NCBI RefSeq assembly: GCF_900079725.1
Contig: NZ_LT599032.1
Span: forward strand, 1-60,946
Source of the DNA: an uncultured Dysgonomonas sp.
GTDB taxonomy: Bacteria; Bacteroidota; Bacteroidia; Bacteroidales; Dysgonomonadaceae
Direction of reading: 5' to 3'
Length of the DNA: 60,946 bases
The position numbers and the translations under genes are program-made. Shown piece by piece: positions 29,799-39,091 of this stretch. The first letter of the stretch is position 1; each line of letters starts with the position of its first letter. Under the pieces are notes generated by a model that worked only from the letters and a program-made list of their open reading frames with translations, searched no databases and had not been told where the DNA came from.

Positions 29799-31502
29799 AT
29801 GACAGAGTCGAAAAAATTATATATATCGGAAATAATCCTCATCTCAAGAAAAAAGGAAACAGCACGAAGAATTAAATTTGATCCAGAAAGAACAATAATT
29901 ACAGGTACAAATCACACAGGGAAATCCTCTCTTCTAAAATCTATATACTGGACATTTGGGGCTGAACCAATATTTAATAAACGTTTTAAAGAAGATAATA
30001 TTTTATCTCTTGTTAAATTTGAATTAAATAATGTTCCCTATGAAATTATAAGAGATGGAAGGCAGATCGCTGTTTTTGATTATAACGGAAATTTAATTCA
30101 TAAAAGTCAATCAATTACTAATGATTTAGCTCCATTTCTTTCAAAGTTATTTAATTTTTATCCTCTTTTTCCTAAGCAGGACGGAACATTTATTATTCCT
30201 CCTCCTGCATATTTATTTCTTCCATTCTATATTGATCAAGATAAAAGTTGGTCTAACACATGGGTATCTTTCAATAATCTAAATTTAATTAAAGGATATA
30301 AAAAATTAGTAATTAATTATCATTCTGGATTTTTACCCAATGAATATTATAATTTAAATAAAGAAAAAGAAATCTTTTTACAAAAGCAGAGTGAACTAGA
30401 GAAAGAATATAATATGACATCTAAGATATTAACTGATATTTCAGAAAAACTATCAGATGCAACATTCAATATTGATATTAATACATTCAAAGATGAAATA
30501 AAAAAGTTATTAGTTGAGTATGAAATATTAAAAACAAAAGAGGATAAATTAAAGAATGTATTGTTAGATCTACACCATTTAAAAATGATGTATGAGGTTC
30601 AAATAGATCTAATCACTAACGCCATATTAGAATCAAATAAAGACCTATCTTTTGCTACTAATGTTTTAGAAGAACATATTGACTGTCCAATGTGCGGAAC
30701 ACATTTTGAGAATTCTTTTTTAGAAAGATTTGAGATTGCACAAGATGAAGAAAAGAGTAGAGATTTATTATTAGATATGAAATCTGAGTTAAAGGATATT
30801 GAGTCTCGAATATCTAAAGAAGCAGACAAGCTTAATTCAAATACAGTTGAATTATCTAAAATTAATGAATTATTAGAATCTAAACAAGGAAATATAAAAC
30901 TCAAAGATGTTATAGAAAGTAATGGCAGAAATCAGGTAAAGCAAATCTTTGATGAGAGAAAAAGTGACTTAATATATGAAATTACTGTCATAAAAGAAGA
31001 ACTAGTTGAATTAGAAAAAAATATAAAGAAATTTAAAGATCGAAAACGAAAACAGGAATTAGATTCGTTTTACAGTTCGAAGATGTCATCTTTCATCAGA
31101 AAGCTTGATATTTATACACTTTCTGATGATTCTTACTCTACATTTAATAAACAAATAGATAATTTAGAAACAGGAAGTTCAAAACCAAGAGTATTGATGG
31201 CATATTATTTTGCTTTTTTACACCTAATACAGGAATATTCAACAACCTGTTTCTGTCCAATCATAATAGATTCTCCTAATCAACAAGATCAAGACGAATT
31301 CCATTTAGATAAAATTTATTCATTTATTAATGCAAATCAACCTACTAATTCCCAAATGATTATAGGCGCAGCAGAAGTCTTTGAGAATGAATTAGAAGGA
31401 CACAAAATTATATTAACAGAAAAATTTGCTCTTTTAAATGAACAAGAATATCCAGCAGCAATTGCAGAAGTTAGCAATAAATTATTCCTTCTTTATGATT
31501 AA
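29799..31502 (+). CDS. SMC/Rad50-like ATPase with zinc hook, Lamassu LmuB-like
   Basis: A 567-residue ABC-type ATPase. Walker A is GTNHTGKSSLL (about residues 36-46); a long coiled coil (about 185-440) is interrupted by the Rad50-type hook CPMCG (about residue 299); the signature-like GSSKPRVLMAYYF (about 457) and Walker B CPIIIDSPNQQDQDE (about 487) complete the ATPase. Such proteins sense phage DNA ends or structures and release a partner nuclease in Lamassu and related ABC-3C systems. No separate LmuC gene is present between the two genes, so this is a two-gene form. It ends 12 bases from the convergent mobC gene. Confidence 0.75.
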   Translation: MTESKKLYISEIILISRKKETARRIKFDPERTIITGTNHTGKSSLLKSIYWTFGAEPIFNKRFKEDNILSLVKFELNNVPYEIIRDGRQIAVFDYNGNLIHKSQSITNDLAPFLSKLFNFYPLFPKQDGTFIIPPPAYLFLPFYIDQDKSWSNTWVSFNNLNLIKGYKKLVINYHSGFLPNEYYNLNKEKEIFLQKQSELEKEYNMTSKILTDISEKLSDATFNIDINTFKDEIKKLLVEYEILKTKEDKLKNVLLDLHHLKMMYEVQIDLITNAILESNKDLSFATNVLEEHIDCPMCGTHFENSFLERFEIAQDEEKSRDLLLDMKSELKDIESRISKEADKLNSNTVELSKINELLESKQGNIKLKDVIESNGRNQVKQIFDERKSDLIYEITVIKEELVELEKNIKKFKDRKRKQELDSFYSSKMSSFIRKLDIYTLSDDSYSTFNKQIDNLETGSSKPRVLMAYYFAFLHLIQEYSTTCFCPIIIDSPNQQDQDEFHLDKIYSFINANQPTNSQMIIGAAEVFENELEGHKIILTEKFALLNEQEYPAAIAEVSNKLFLLYD

Positions 31503-31514
31503 AGAAATTATTAT

Positions 31515-33515
31515 TCACTTCTTTAACAATTTGCTCAACTCAGGATCTTTTATAATCCGTTCCATTTCCACCTCGACAATATTAGCTATATCTTTTTTGA
31601 TGTCGTAATAATTATTTTCGATGACCTCTTTCATAGGTTTATTATAAACCTCTTGAAAATCCCAAATAACAGGTATCTGTTCGAATTTCTTAGTTTCAGC
31701 AGATACTTTTTCGGTATCCACAACAATCTGAGCATGAAACATTTTTTGCTCGATTCGTTCTTCAAAATTATCAGAAACAGAGCCGACAAACATCCCTTGT
31801 GTGAGAGTTGAGATTTTAGATGCCGGAATTAAAGCATCTAATTGTGTATTGATCGTAGTTGATTTATCTTGCTTGTTGATGGTCATAGACTGTCGTTTCT
31901 GTAATACCTTTCCAAAACGATCCGACAGATTCTTAGCAGTGTCACCAACAACCTGTCCAGAAAAGATATTTCCAACTGTATTCATTACAACATCCGCTTC
32001 TTCACGTCCATAATCACGAGTTAATTGTGATATATCCTGAAACCCAAGACAGACAGCGACTTTGTTACTTCGAGCAGTTGCAATCAGATTATCCAATCCA
32101 CGAAAATATATTGTCGGTAACTCATCAATAATAACAGATGATTTAAGTAAGCCTTTCTTATTGATTAACTTCACAATACGAGAATTATACAAGCCCAAAG
32201 CTGCACCATAAATATTTTGCCTGTCGGGATTATTCCCTACACATAGTATTTTAGGTGCATCGGGATTATTGATATCCAATGTAAAATCATTACCCGACAT
32301 TACCCAATACAGCTGTGGGGAAATCATTCTTGATAATGGTATTTTAGCACTAGCAATCTGCCCCTGCAACTGTTCTTGGGCATTGCCATGCCACGCATCC
32401 ATAAAGGGGGAAAGGTAATTTTCCAACTGTGAATAGGATGTGAGAATAGGAAATATTTCTTTGTACGGTTTATTCAGAAACTCAATAGCATGAGGAAAAG
32501 TACAATATTTACCATTGTCATATAACTTTAGATACCAAATAATTGCTGCAAGTAAAATAATTGGCGACTCTACAAAGAAATCACCCTGTTTCTGAATCCA
32601 TGTTTTATTGAGGTTCAACATAATTGTATAGGCTGATTCATAAGCATCTGATATGTCGGTCATAAATGTGGGAGCAATAGGATTGCAACGGTGACTGCGC
32701 TCGGGGTTATCGAAATTGATAACGTAAAACTGAGGATCAACACTGTATCGGTCTGCATACTGCAGCATCTTATTGTAAGCAATAGTAGACAAATCGGGGT
32801 ATTTGAAATCATAACAATATAAAGCAAAACCCTTGCTAATCTGTTGGTCTATATAATTATTGACTACAGCAAAAGATTTTCCGCTACCGGGAGTTCCCAA
32901 TACAATAGTTGCCCGAAACGGATTGACCACATTAATCCAACCTTTGTGTTGTTTCTTTTGATACTGAAATAAGGTAGGCAGATTAACCGAATATTCATTT
33001 TCCATAAGCTTTGTTTCCTGCATAAAACTTTCGTTCTCCATATTGAAAACATCATCCATTAGATTCGTTTTCAATAATCGACTCATCCATAAACCTCCCA
33101 TTAACAAGAGGATATAGCCGATTGTCAATGTAAATATATACAAAGCGGTATTGGCAGCTAATGGAAGGGGCAAAATTAATACCCACCAATTGAGAAAAAA
33201 GAAGATAAATCCAAAGAACAAGAATACATATATTTTATACCATGTTATTTTTTCCTCTTTCACTCCCTTTGTTCCTAAACAAGATAGAGCTAAGAACACA
33301 ACAGCAAACAACTTTGTCCAAAGAATATGGGAGAACAACCCTGCTCTATTCTGAAAGTTGAGTAGTATTCTGTCTACTACTCCAATATTAATTCCACCAT
33401 CCGATATCGCTTGGTAACAAAACCAGTAAATATGGATAACCACAAATAAAATACTAATGGCTCGCATAAATTCCATTACTTTGGCGAGTCCCCTCAAATC
33501 ATCTTCGTTCTGCAT
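31515..33515 (-). CDS. mobC: MobC, type IV coupling protein
   Basis: A 666-residue VirD4/TraG-family ATPase that brings the relaxase-DNA complex to the mating channel. Four membrane helices lie in residues 12-145. Walker A is GTPGSGKSFAV (about 205), Walker B IIDELPTIYF (about 465), and the conserved Q of LGFQDISQL follows (about 495). Lengths and sequence match MobC of Bacteroides conjugative transposons. It is transcribed away from mobB, from which it is separated by the inserted lipoprotein gene. Confidence 0.9.
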   Translation of the reverse strand: MQNEDDLRGLAKVMEFMRAISILFVVIHIYWFCYQAISDGGINIGVVDRILLNFQNRAGLFSHILWTKLFAVVFLALSCLGTKGVKEEKITWYKIYVFLFFGFIFFFLNWWVLILPLPLAANTALYIFTLTIGYILLLMGGLWMSRLLKTNLMDDVFNMENESFMQETKLMENEYSVNLPTLFQYQKKQHKGWINVVNPFRATIVLGTPGSGKSFAVVNNYIDQQISKGFALYCYDFKYPDLSTIAYNKMLQYADRYSVDPQFYVINFDNPERSHRCNPIAPTFMTDISDAYESAYTIMLNLNKTWIQKQGDFFVESPIILLAAIIWYLKLYDNGKYCTFPHAIEFLNKPYKEIFPILTSYSQLENYLSPFMDAWHGNAQEQLQGQIASAKIPLSRMISPQLYWVMSGNDFTLDINNPDAPKILCVGNNPDRQNIYGAALGLYNSRIVKLINKKGLLKSSVIIDELPTIYFRGLDNLIATARSNKVAVCLGFQDISQLTRDYGREEADVVMNTVGNIFSGQVVGDTAKNLSDRFGKVLQKRQSMTINKQDKSTTINTQLDALIPASKISTLTQGMFVGSVSDNFEERIEQKMFHAQIVVDTEKVSAETKKFEQIPVIWDFQEVYNKPMKEVIENNYYDIKKDIANIVEVEMERIIKDPELSKLLKK

Positions 33516-33693
33516 AATCTCTATTTTTGAATTTTGATTTCAAAAATATGACCATTGACAATTGAGTGAGTAGACATTCCGCTGCCAATATCGGACAATC
33601 ACTTTTGATATACTGAATATTTATCAAATATTCTATTCTACCCGAATAAAGAAGTTGTATTTTTGTATTCTCAATTATGAACTATTCTAATAC

Positions 33694-33858
33694 ATGATGG
33701 AAAAAATATTCAATAGATATCTTCGACTCCATAAGATTGCCTTTCTTCGAAAATGGTTTCTTGATAAAAATAAGAGAACAGAATACTCCAAAAATAGAAG
33801 TTTTGTTTACGAAGCGAATTTCATCCAATATATAGAGCATATCCAAACTAACTCATGA
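33694..33858 (+). CDS. Small basic protein, 54 aa
   Basis: An open frame with two ATG codons (33694 and 33697) encodes a 54-residue basic protein (MEKIFNRYLRLHKIAFLRKW at the start, IQYIEHIQTNS at the end). A TATTTTTG sequence (TAnnTTTG type) near 33657-33665 could be its -7 box. No family is recognised. It lies between mobC and the BACON lipoprotein gene and could be co-transcribed with the latter. Confidence 0.4.
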   Translation: MMEKIFNRYLRLHKIAFLRKWFLDKNKRTEYSKNRSFVYEANFIQYIEHIQTNS

Positions 33859-33939
33859 TAAATTCCTATTGCAAGAATTTACATTCGATAAACAAGCTTA
33901 ACTCGACCAGAAAAATAAAATCTAAATAGTATCTTAATT

Positions 33940-35487
33940 ATGAAAAATATACTACTACTATCCGTACTATTCATGTTCTCCTTTGTTGCTTGTGATGATA
34001 AAAATGATGATGGAGATTTCTATATTAAATTTGATAAGAAGGAAGTAAAGTTAAACGCAATAGAAGGTACATCTGAAATAATCGAAATTTCTTCCAGTTC
34101 TACCTGGAGTCTGGATACAGAACTTCCTGACTGGATTGGTCTCAGTGATTTTGTGGGAGATGAATCGCCGATGAGTATTACTATTACCGCAAACAGAAAC
34201 GATAATATGGAAAAGAGAGAAGCTACTCTGATTTTTCATAATAGCGATGATATTAAGCAGTCAATAAAAATCATTCAACTAGGTTTAGCTGATTCTGATC
34301 CCTTTATAGAACTAAGCGAAAAAAGTATGGATCTACCTATTGACGGAGCTGCTAAATCTATCGATCTTACCACGAATGTGTCTTGGGAAATAACCTCTGT
34401 TCCAACATGGTTGGTGATATCCTCTAAATCAGGAGATAAATCAACCCGAATCACTATCGGTGCAGAAGAAAATGACCAAATAAAAGCAAGAGAAGCGACA
34501 CTCACTTTTAGCTCTAAAGATGGGAAAGTAAAAGGTCAGTTAAGTATTTATCAGACTGGACGGGAAGATATTATACAGAGTCCCTTTCTTCCTATTTTTC
34601 ACTATTCCATATTTTCTAACACCAACAATGGGCATTATAATGTAACTACAGAAAATCTTTTCGTTAACGCAACTCTTCGAGATAAAATATATCTCGGAAA
34701 TCTGATGGAAAACAAAACTGAAATTTATCCGAGTTTTCCTATACCTACCGGGTATACATTCAATCCTATTAGTGCTATTACAACTCAGGTAGTTAATCCT
34801 ACAAGTAGAACTTTTGTTCCATCATTTCAAGAACAAGAAGCCTTTGGTCAAGAGGCTACCGCAAATCCTCCTCGTGAAAATGCAAGCCTTACACATGACT
34901 ACTTTAATCCGACCAGCTATCCTACTCACCGTGTACTTTACTCCATCGGATGGGCCAATATGGGAATTGCTTTGGATAAGATTGTATCGGGGGTATCATA
35001 TAAAGAACAAGAGATGACTAAGAAAAATGGAATGATCTTCTCTTTCAAACATACACTATTTACGTTTGTAATGGATTATCCTCAAAAATTAATCAAAGAA
35101 GAACTAAGGGATGCAGATAAAGGAAAAAATCTGTCATATATTAATTATATGGAATATGGCAAAGTGGGATTACTAATAGTCGAATCGGATGCCAAATATG
35201 ACCGTATGAGAGATGCAGTACGAAGTGTATTGATAGGAGAAGAGAATAGCATACATCAAGCAGAATTTGATGCTTTGATAGAGGCTGCTGACATCAGCTA
35301 TGTTTATTTCAATAATAAGAATGAAGTGCAGCTCAACAAAAATAAAAAGGATGCAATCAAAGCTTATAAAACTGCCCTTTCCAACAAAAAAGACAAGGAA
35401 AATATTTATCCGATTGGTTTTACATTGCAAAATTTCGGAAATCACACAGCTGATAAAATAATATATTCATTCGATGCCCTGAAATAA
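33940..35487 (+). CDS. Lipoprotein with two BACON domains and a cytolysin-like (CDC-like) core
   Basis: A 515-residue lipoprotein: lipobox FSFVAC (Cys 18), two BACON domains (about 30-115 and 120-206, each with the W-x-l-...-P-x-W pattern and ending I-Y/I-Q-x-G), then about 300 residues that align by eye with the cholesterol-dependent cytolysin fold: FVNATLRDKIYLGNL, FSFKHTLFTFVMDYP, YMEYGKVGLLIVESD and, near the end, IYPIGFTLQNFGNHTAD. Domain 4 with its undecapeptide is absent, the BACON pair being at the other end. CDC-like proteins of Bacteroidetes form pores, some against competing bacteria; this role is inferred. It is inserted between mobC and mobB and has its own terminator. Confidence 0.65.
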   Translation: MKNILLLSVLFMFSFVACDDKNDDGDFYIKFDKKEVKLNAIEGTSEIIEISSSSTWSLDTELPDWIGLSDFVGDESPMSITITANRNDNMEKREATLIFHNSDDIKQSIKIIQLGLADSDPFIELSEKSMDLPIDGAAKSIDLTTNVSWEITSVPTWLVISSKSGDKSTRITIGAEENDQIKAREATLTFSSKDGKVKGQLSIYQTGREDIIQSPFLPIFHYSIFSNTNNGHYNVTTENLFVNATLRDKIYLGNLMENKTEIYPSFPIPTGYTFNPISAITTQVVNPTSRTFVPSFQEQEAFGQEATANPPRENASLTHDYFNPTSYPTHRVLYSIGWANMGIALDKIVSGVSYKEQEMTKKNGMIFSFKHTLFTFVMDYPQKLIKEELRDADKGKNLSYINYMEYGKVGLLIVESDAKYDRMRDAVRSVLIGEENSIHQAEFDALIEAADISYVYFNNKNEVQLNKNKKDAIKAYKTALSNKKDKENIYPIGFTLQNFGNHTADKIIYSFDALK

Positions 35488-35506
35488 ATAAATTTTACAA
35501 TAAAAG

Positions 35507-35534
35507 AAATCCCTGACTAAAACTCAGGGATTTT
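35507..35534. terminator. Bidirectional terminator between lipoprotein and mobB
   Basis: AAATCCCTGA (35507-35516) pairs perfectly with TCAGGGATTT (35524-35533), flanked by A and T runs, lying between the converging ends of the lipoprotein and mobB genes. Confidence 0.85.
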
Positions 35535-36809
35535 CTATAATCCTCGTTTGCGTCTTTTTTCTTCTATCTTCATTCTACGAGTAAAAGCCTCTTCAGCATA
35601 GTCTGTCCCATGCTGTTCCAATAAAGAAAGATCTATTGTCGAATCTTCCTGTCTATTATTGTATTCGGTGTTTTCGGTAAAGCTGTCTATTAGATTATCA
35701 GCATTAGATCCTTTCGTTGTATTGTCTGTTGGATTTATGATAAGCGGAGGTGTATTTGTAGTATCACTCTTAAATAATTCATTAAAAATGTTAGCAGAAA
35801 ACTCTTTCCCCATTTTAGAGCCATTGAATACACATCTGCTCTGATGATCTATAAAAGTTGCACCATAAATACGACCTTCTGTATTTTCCCGAAATACCAC
35901 ATTGATATTATTTTTAGCCAAGTCATTCACAAAAGTCTGCTTATCGGTATAGTTACCTATTGCCGAACCAACAATCAATTTCGGGGATTCAAATACCTTG
36001 TGTTCTTTCATATACTTAGTTGAATACTCCAATCGGCTTTGTAATGCATCATATCCTACACTTTTGCCGATAACAGACGCTTTGATAGGATTCCCAACCT
36101 TTTCATTTTTCTTATCTATAGCTGAATATACCAATCCTGAATAATTCTTACCCTTTGCCTCTCCCTTGACTTCCTCTACTGTTACTCCATAAAGGGATAA
36201 TAAAGCACGGAATTCATTTACCGATTGGAAACGATAATTTTTAATGAGAGATTTTGAGATGCTAGAGATTTGTTTCTTTATATCTCCCGATTGATAATCT
36301 ACCCGCTTTAGTGTTGGTAGCTCTTCGGATTGTTTTTTCTTCTTCTCTGCAGGATGCAGATTATAAAATTTTTCCAATTCACGGGTAATATCTTTAGAGC
36401 GTCTCTTTTCAAAAGAGTCATCGACCTTTTTACCATTTTCGTCTATATTGATTGTCACGATATGAATATGTTTTCGGTCTAAATCTTCGTGCTTATAAAC
36501 GATATAGGGTTGATTTCCATAACCTAACTTTTGCATATAGGTTTGAGCAATTTCACGATACATCTCATCACAGACAACGTCATCGGGATGTGGATTGATT
36601 GATATATGTGAAACTGTTTTCTCTGTATTCTGGTTGGCATTCAGGTATGGGGCAAATGATTGGTTTGCCAGATACATACTCAGTGATCCATCTTTATTCA
36701 ATATGATCCTATTGCTAAAAAGGACCTCCGCCTGTTGCTCTTTTACCTTCTCCTGATTATATAATAAAGCCCCTTGCAATGAACTTCCCTTACTTATTTT
36801 TGCAACCAT
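35535..36809 (-). CDS. mobB: MobB relaxase
   Basis: A 424-residue MobP-type relaxase that nicks oriT and stays bound to the transferred strand. The nucleophile region is at the start (LQGALLYNQEKV, with a conserved Tyr), and the metal-binding three-His signature HEDLDRKHIHIV is at about residues 103-114. The C-terminal half is charged and lower in complexity. Its start overlaps the mobA gene by 16 bases. It matches relaxases of Bacteroides conjugative transposons (often named MobB). Confidence 0.88.
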   Translation of the reverse strand: MVAKISKGSSLQGALLYNQEKVKEQQAEVLFSNRIILNKDGSLSMYLANQSFAPYLNANQNTEKTVSHISINPHPDDVVCDEMYREIAQTYMQKLGYGNQPYIVYKHEDLDRKHIHIVTINIDENGKKVDDSFEKRRSKDITRELEKFYNLHPAEKKKKQSEELPTLKRVDYQSGDIKKQISSISKSLIKNYRFQSVNEFRALLSLYGVTVEEVKGEAKGKNYSGLVYSAIDKKNEKVGNPIKASVIGKSVGYDALQSRLEYSTKYMKEHKVFESPKLIVGSAIGNYTDKQTFVNDLAKNNINVVFRENTEGRIYGATFIDHQSRCVFNGSKMGKEFSANIFNELFKSDTTNTPPLIINPTDNTTKGSNADNLIDSFTENTEYNNRQEDSTIDLSLLEQHGTDYAEEAFTRRMKIEEKRRKRGL

Positions 36810-37237
36810 AGATGGCTATATCTCTGTTCAAATTCATCTGTCAGGTCCATCATCTGTTTTTGTAAAGTGACCAATTCAAGTGTTACTTTTTCCAGTTTAT
36901 AGAGAAAAGCCAACGCCTTTTTCTCCGCAAAATTCGATTTTAAAGCTTTCACTATTTGATTATAATTTGTCCCGATAGCACGATACTGTCCAAAAAAAGT
37001 TGTCAAACGCATATAATAATCCTGTACTCCTTTGTCAATCTTGACCACCTTAATCGGTCTATTAAAGATGCATGAGGTTATAAAATGCGCTTTTACACTT
37101 TCTCCCGATTGCTCAAACATGGATAAAAAACGGTTATTATCGACATTATTCAAATAGATAACATATCTATTTTTTGCAGGATCATTTTTAGGATTCCGTC
37201 CTCCTTTTCGCTTGTTTAATTGATTATCTGGTACCAT
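36794..37237 (-). CDS. mobA: MobA, relaxosome accessory protein
   Basis: A 147-residue basic protein of the MobC/ribbon-helix-helix accessory type: MVPDNQLNKRKGGRNPKNDP, then RYVIYLNNVDNNRFLSMFEQ (RHH-like) and a helical C terminus with VKALKSNFAEKKALAFLYKLE. The ATG at 37237 is used because the upstream extension runs into the oriT-like repeats. It would bind beside the nick site and help MobB. Overlap with mobB indicates an operon. Confidence 0.85.
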   Translation of the reverse strand: MVPDNQLNKRKGGRNPKNDPAKNRYVIYLNNVDNNRFLSMFEQSGESVKAHFITSCIFNRPIKVVKIDKGVQDYYMRLTTFFGQYRAIGTNYNQIVKALKSNFAEKKALAFLYKLEKVTLELVTLQKQMMDLTDEFEQRYSHLWLQK

Positions 37238-37288
37238 AATTATATAAAGATTTAATAAATAAAAATCATGACTTCGGAGTGATTTTCT

Positions 37289-37427
37289 CCCCTGGAAGGG
37301 GCAAGGGTTTTGAGGCACGGAAATTTATTTCGAGTGCTTCAAAACACACCTTGCTGTATTCTGACGAATACCAAAATCCATCCTCCGATGGATTGCATAA
37401 AAAGCTAATTTCGGAAACGGGATTAGC
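37289..37427. other. oriT: Candidate origin of transfer (oriT)
   Basis: Just upstream of mobA lies a hairpin cluster: CCCCT/AGGGG (37289-37301); a 12-bp repeat GTTTTGAGGCAC (37307-37318) with GTGCTTCAAAAC (37334-37345, one G-T pair); AATCCATC/GATGGATT (37375-37394); and GCTAATTTCG-GAAA-CGGGATTAGC (37404-37427). Repeats next to mobA are the usual place for oriT in Bacteroides elements. The exact nick base cannot be read. Confidence 0.65.
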
Positions 37428-37689
37428 CTGATTCAAAACAGGAAGATTATCATTACGCTACAAAGGTAGAGTCCATTAATCGAAAGGTTATCATTTGTTT
37501 ATCGGACAAAAGATGACAGCAGATGTCATTAGATGACAGTTCCTTTCAAACCTTATCAATCTGCCTGTTTTCAGTGTTCTTTTGTGTGAATCAATTATTG
37601 AATTAGTGAGTTCGGGTATTCAGAAATTCTTTCAGAAAAGAAATACTGAGTTGATTTTATACTGAATGGTAGAAGGAGATCACTAAGTT

Positions 37690-37780
37690 CTGAATGATGT
37701 CAATCATCATTGACTTGATGATTGAGAGGATGGCTTCTTTAACACATGAGTTACTGAACTCATGACTTTATAGAGTCAAT
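37690..37780. repeat. Cluster of short palindromes upstream of traA
   Basis: The gap 37428-37917 holds no gene but several perfect stem-loops: TCAATCATCA/TGATGATTGA (37700-37725), CATGAGTT-ACTG-AACTCATG (37745-37764), TGACT/AGTCA (37763-37778), then weaker ones such as GGAATT-ACTG-AACTCC. ACTGAACTC recurs. They could be a partition site for the ParA-like TraA, binding sites for the tra operon regulator, or part of oriT. Confidence 0.5.
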
Positions 37781-37917
37781 CCCTATAGAAGGAATTACTG
37801 AACTCCTCAATCAGAGCATTACTTACAGAACAGCATAATGAGTGAATAGCTGAATGAACTCTCTGATTCCTGATTGACAGAATAAATTATAGAATTACTT
37901 ATTTTAAACAGTATCAT

Positions 37918-38691
37918 ATGAAAGGAAAAACATTATTTATTGCTATCTCCACTCAGAAGGGAGGAGCAGGAAAAACTGCATTGACTGTATTACTATCCAG
38001 TTATCTGCATTATTCACGAGGTTACAATGTTGCTGTTGTAGATTGTGATTATCCGCAATACAGCATCAATGGAATGAGATTGAGGGATAAGCAGTCTGTA
38101 ACGGAAGATCCGTATTACAAATCTCTCTTTTACAAACAATGCAAAAGCCTGAATAAAAAGGCTTATCCGATTGAAGTTAGCAGAACACCTGAAGCCCTTG
38201 AAACAGCAGAGCGGATTATCAAGGATTCGGAAGTTCCGTTGGATTTTATCTTCTTCGATCTGCCCGGAACAATGAATGCCAAAGGGGTATTAAGTACCCT
38301 TGCTCAAATGGATCATATATTTACTCCGATAACAGCGGATCGTATGGTTCTGGAAAGTTCACTGGAATATGCCGGACTGATCAATGAGCAGATCATAACC
38401 ACAGGTAAAGGAAATATCAAAAACCTATATCTCTTATGGAATATAGTCGATGGACGGGAAAGTAATCATCTGTATAGTGTCTATGAGCAGGTCATAGCAG
38501 AACTGGGACTACAGGTTATGAAATCTTTTGTTCCCGATGCCAAACGCTTCCGTCATGAGATAACAACAGAGCATAAACCAATCTTTCGTTCAACGTTACT
38601 CCCTGTAGACAAAAGACTGATTAAGGGAAGTAATCTGGATCAGGTAGCCGATGAGTTCCTGTCTATCGTGAAGGGAGGTGCTAATGGCTAA
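37918..38691 (+). CDS. traA: TraA, ParA-family ATPase
   Basis: A 257-residue ParA/MinD ATPase. The deviant Walker A is KGGAGKTAL (residues 16-24, preceded by AISTQ), the switch I region is VVDCDYPQ and Walker B is FIFFDLPGT (about 115). The first gene of the transfer operon in CTnDOT-type elements is a ParA homologue named TraA. It overlaps the next gene by eight bases. Its role may be element maintenance or positioning of the mating machine. Confidence 0.9.
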   Translation: MKGKTLFIAISTQKGGAGKTALTVLLSSYLHYSRGYNVAVVDCDYPQYSINGMRLRDKQSVTEDPYYKSLFYKQCKSLNKKAYPIEVSRTPEALETAERIIKDSEVPLDFIFFDLPGTMNAKGVLSTLAQMDHIFTPITADRMVLESSLEYAGLINEQIITTGKGNIKNLYLLWNIVDGRESNHLYSVYEQVIAELGLQVMKSFVPDAKRFRHEITTEHKPIFRSTLLPVDKRLIKGSNLDQVADEFLSIVKGGANG

Positions 38692-39088
38692 CAAAGAGAA
38701 AGAATATGAAATTGATGAAGATTTCCTGCTGGCATCTATCGGAGATCACAAAGAAGGGAAACCACCTCTAAAAAAAGAAGAAGCTATAGCTGATGACGAA
38801 CCTGTGAAACCCAAAGACAGCAGTGCGAACAGCAAACGGAATAAACGAAATAGTAATACGGAAGATTATGAAGAGCTCTTTTTATGCCGCAATGAGATAC
38901 GCCAGCGACAAGGGGTATATATCAGTCAATCGGTACACCAGACTATTATGCAGATTGTAAAACAGATTGCAGGAAATGATGTGTCCGTTGGCGGATACAT
39001 AGACAATGTATTGAAACATCATCTTGGAAAATACAAGGATGAGATAAACTTTCTGTATAAACAAGACCGAACCAATTTAATAGATTAA
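38684..39088 (+). CDS. traB: TraB-like DUF3408 protein
   Basis: A 134-residue basic protein starting MANKEKEYEIDEDFLLASI (ATG at 38684, overlapping traA). A disordered Lys/Ser/Asn-rich linker precedes a compact C-terminal DUF3408 domain (RQGVYISQSVHQTIMQIVKQ, then VGGYIDNVLKHHLGKYKDEI), a ribbon-helix-helix-like DNA-binding fold that follows ParA genes in these elements and may be its partner. Confidence 0.8.
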   Translation: MANKEKEYEIDEDFLLASIGDHKEGKPPLKKEEAIADDEPVKPKDSSANSKRNKRNSNTEDYEELFLCRNEIRQRQGVYISQSVHQTIMQIVKQIAGNDVSVGGYIDNVLKHHLGKYKDEINFLYKQDRTNLID

Positions 39089-39091
39089 GCA

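Noticed and set aside
29744-29875. A 43-codon frame overlapping the end of the LmuA-like gene and the start of the SMC gene (possible LmuC)
   Set aside because: It overlaps both neighbours in another frame, is highly basic and has no family features. It is much shorter than known LmuC proteins.
37690-37780. Repeated palindromes as a CRISPR array
   Set aside because: The units differ in sequence and spacing, and no constant repeat or cas gene is present.
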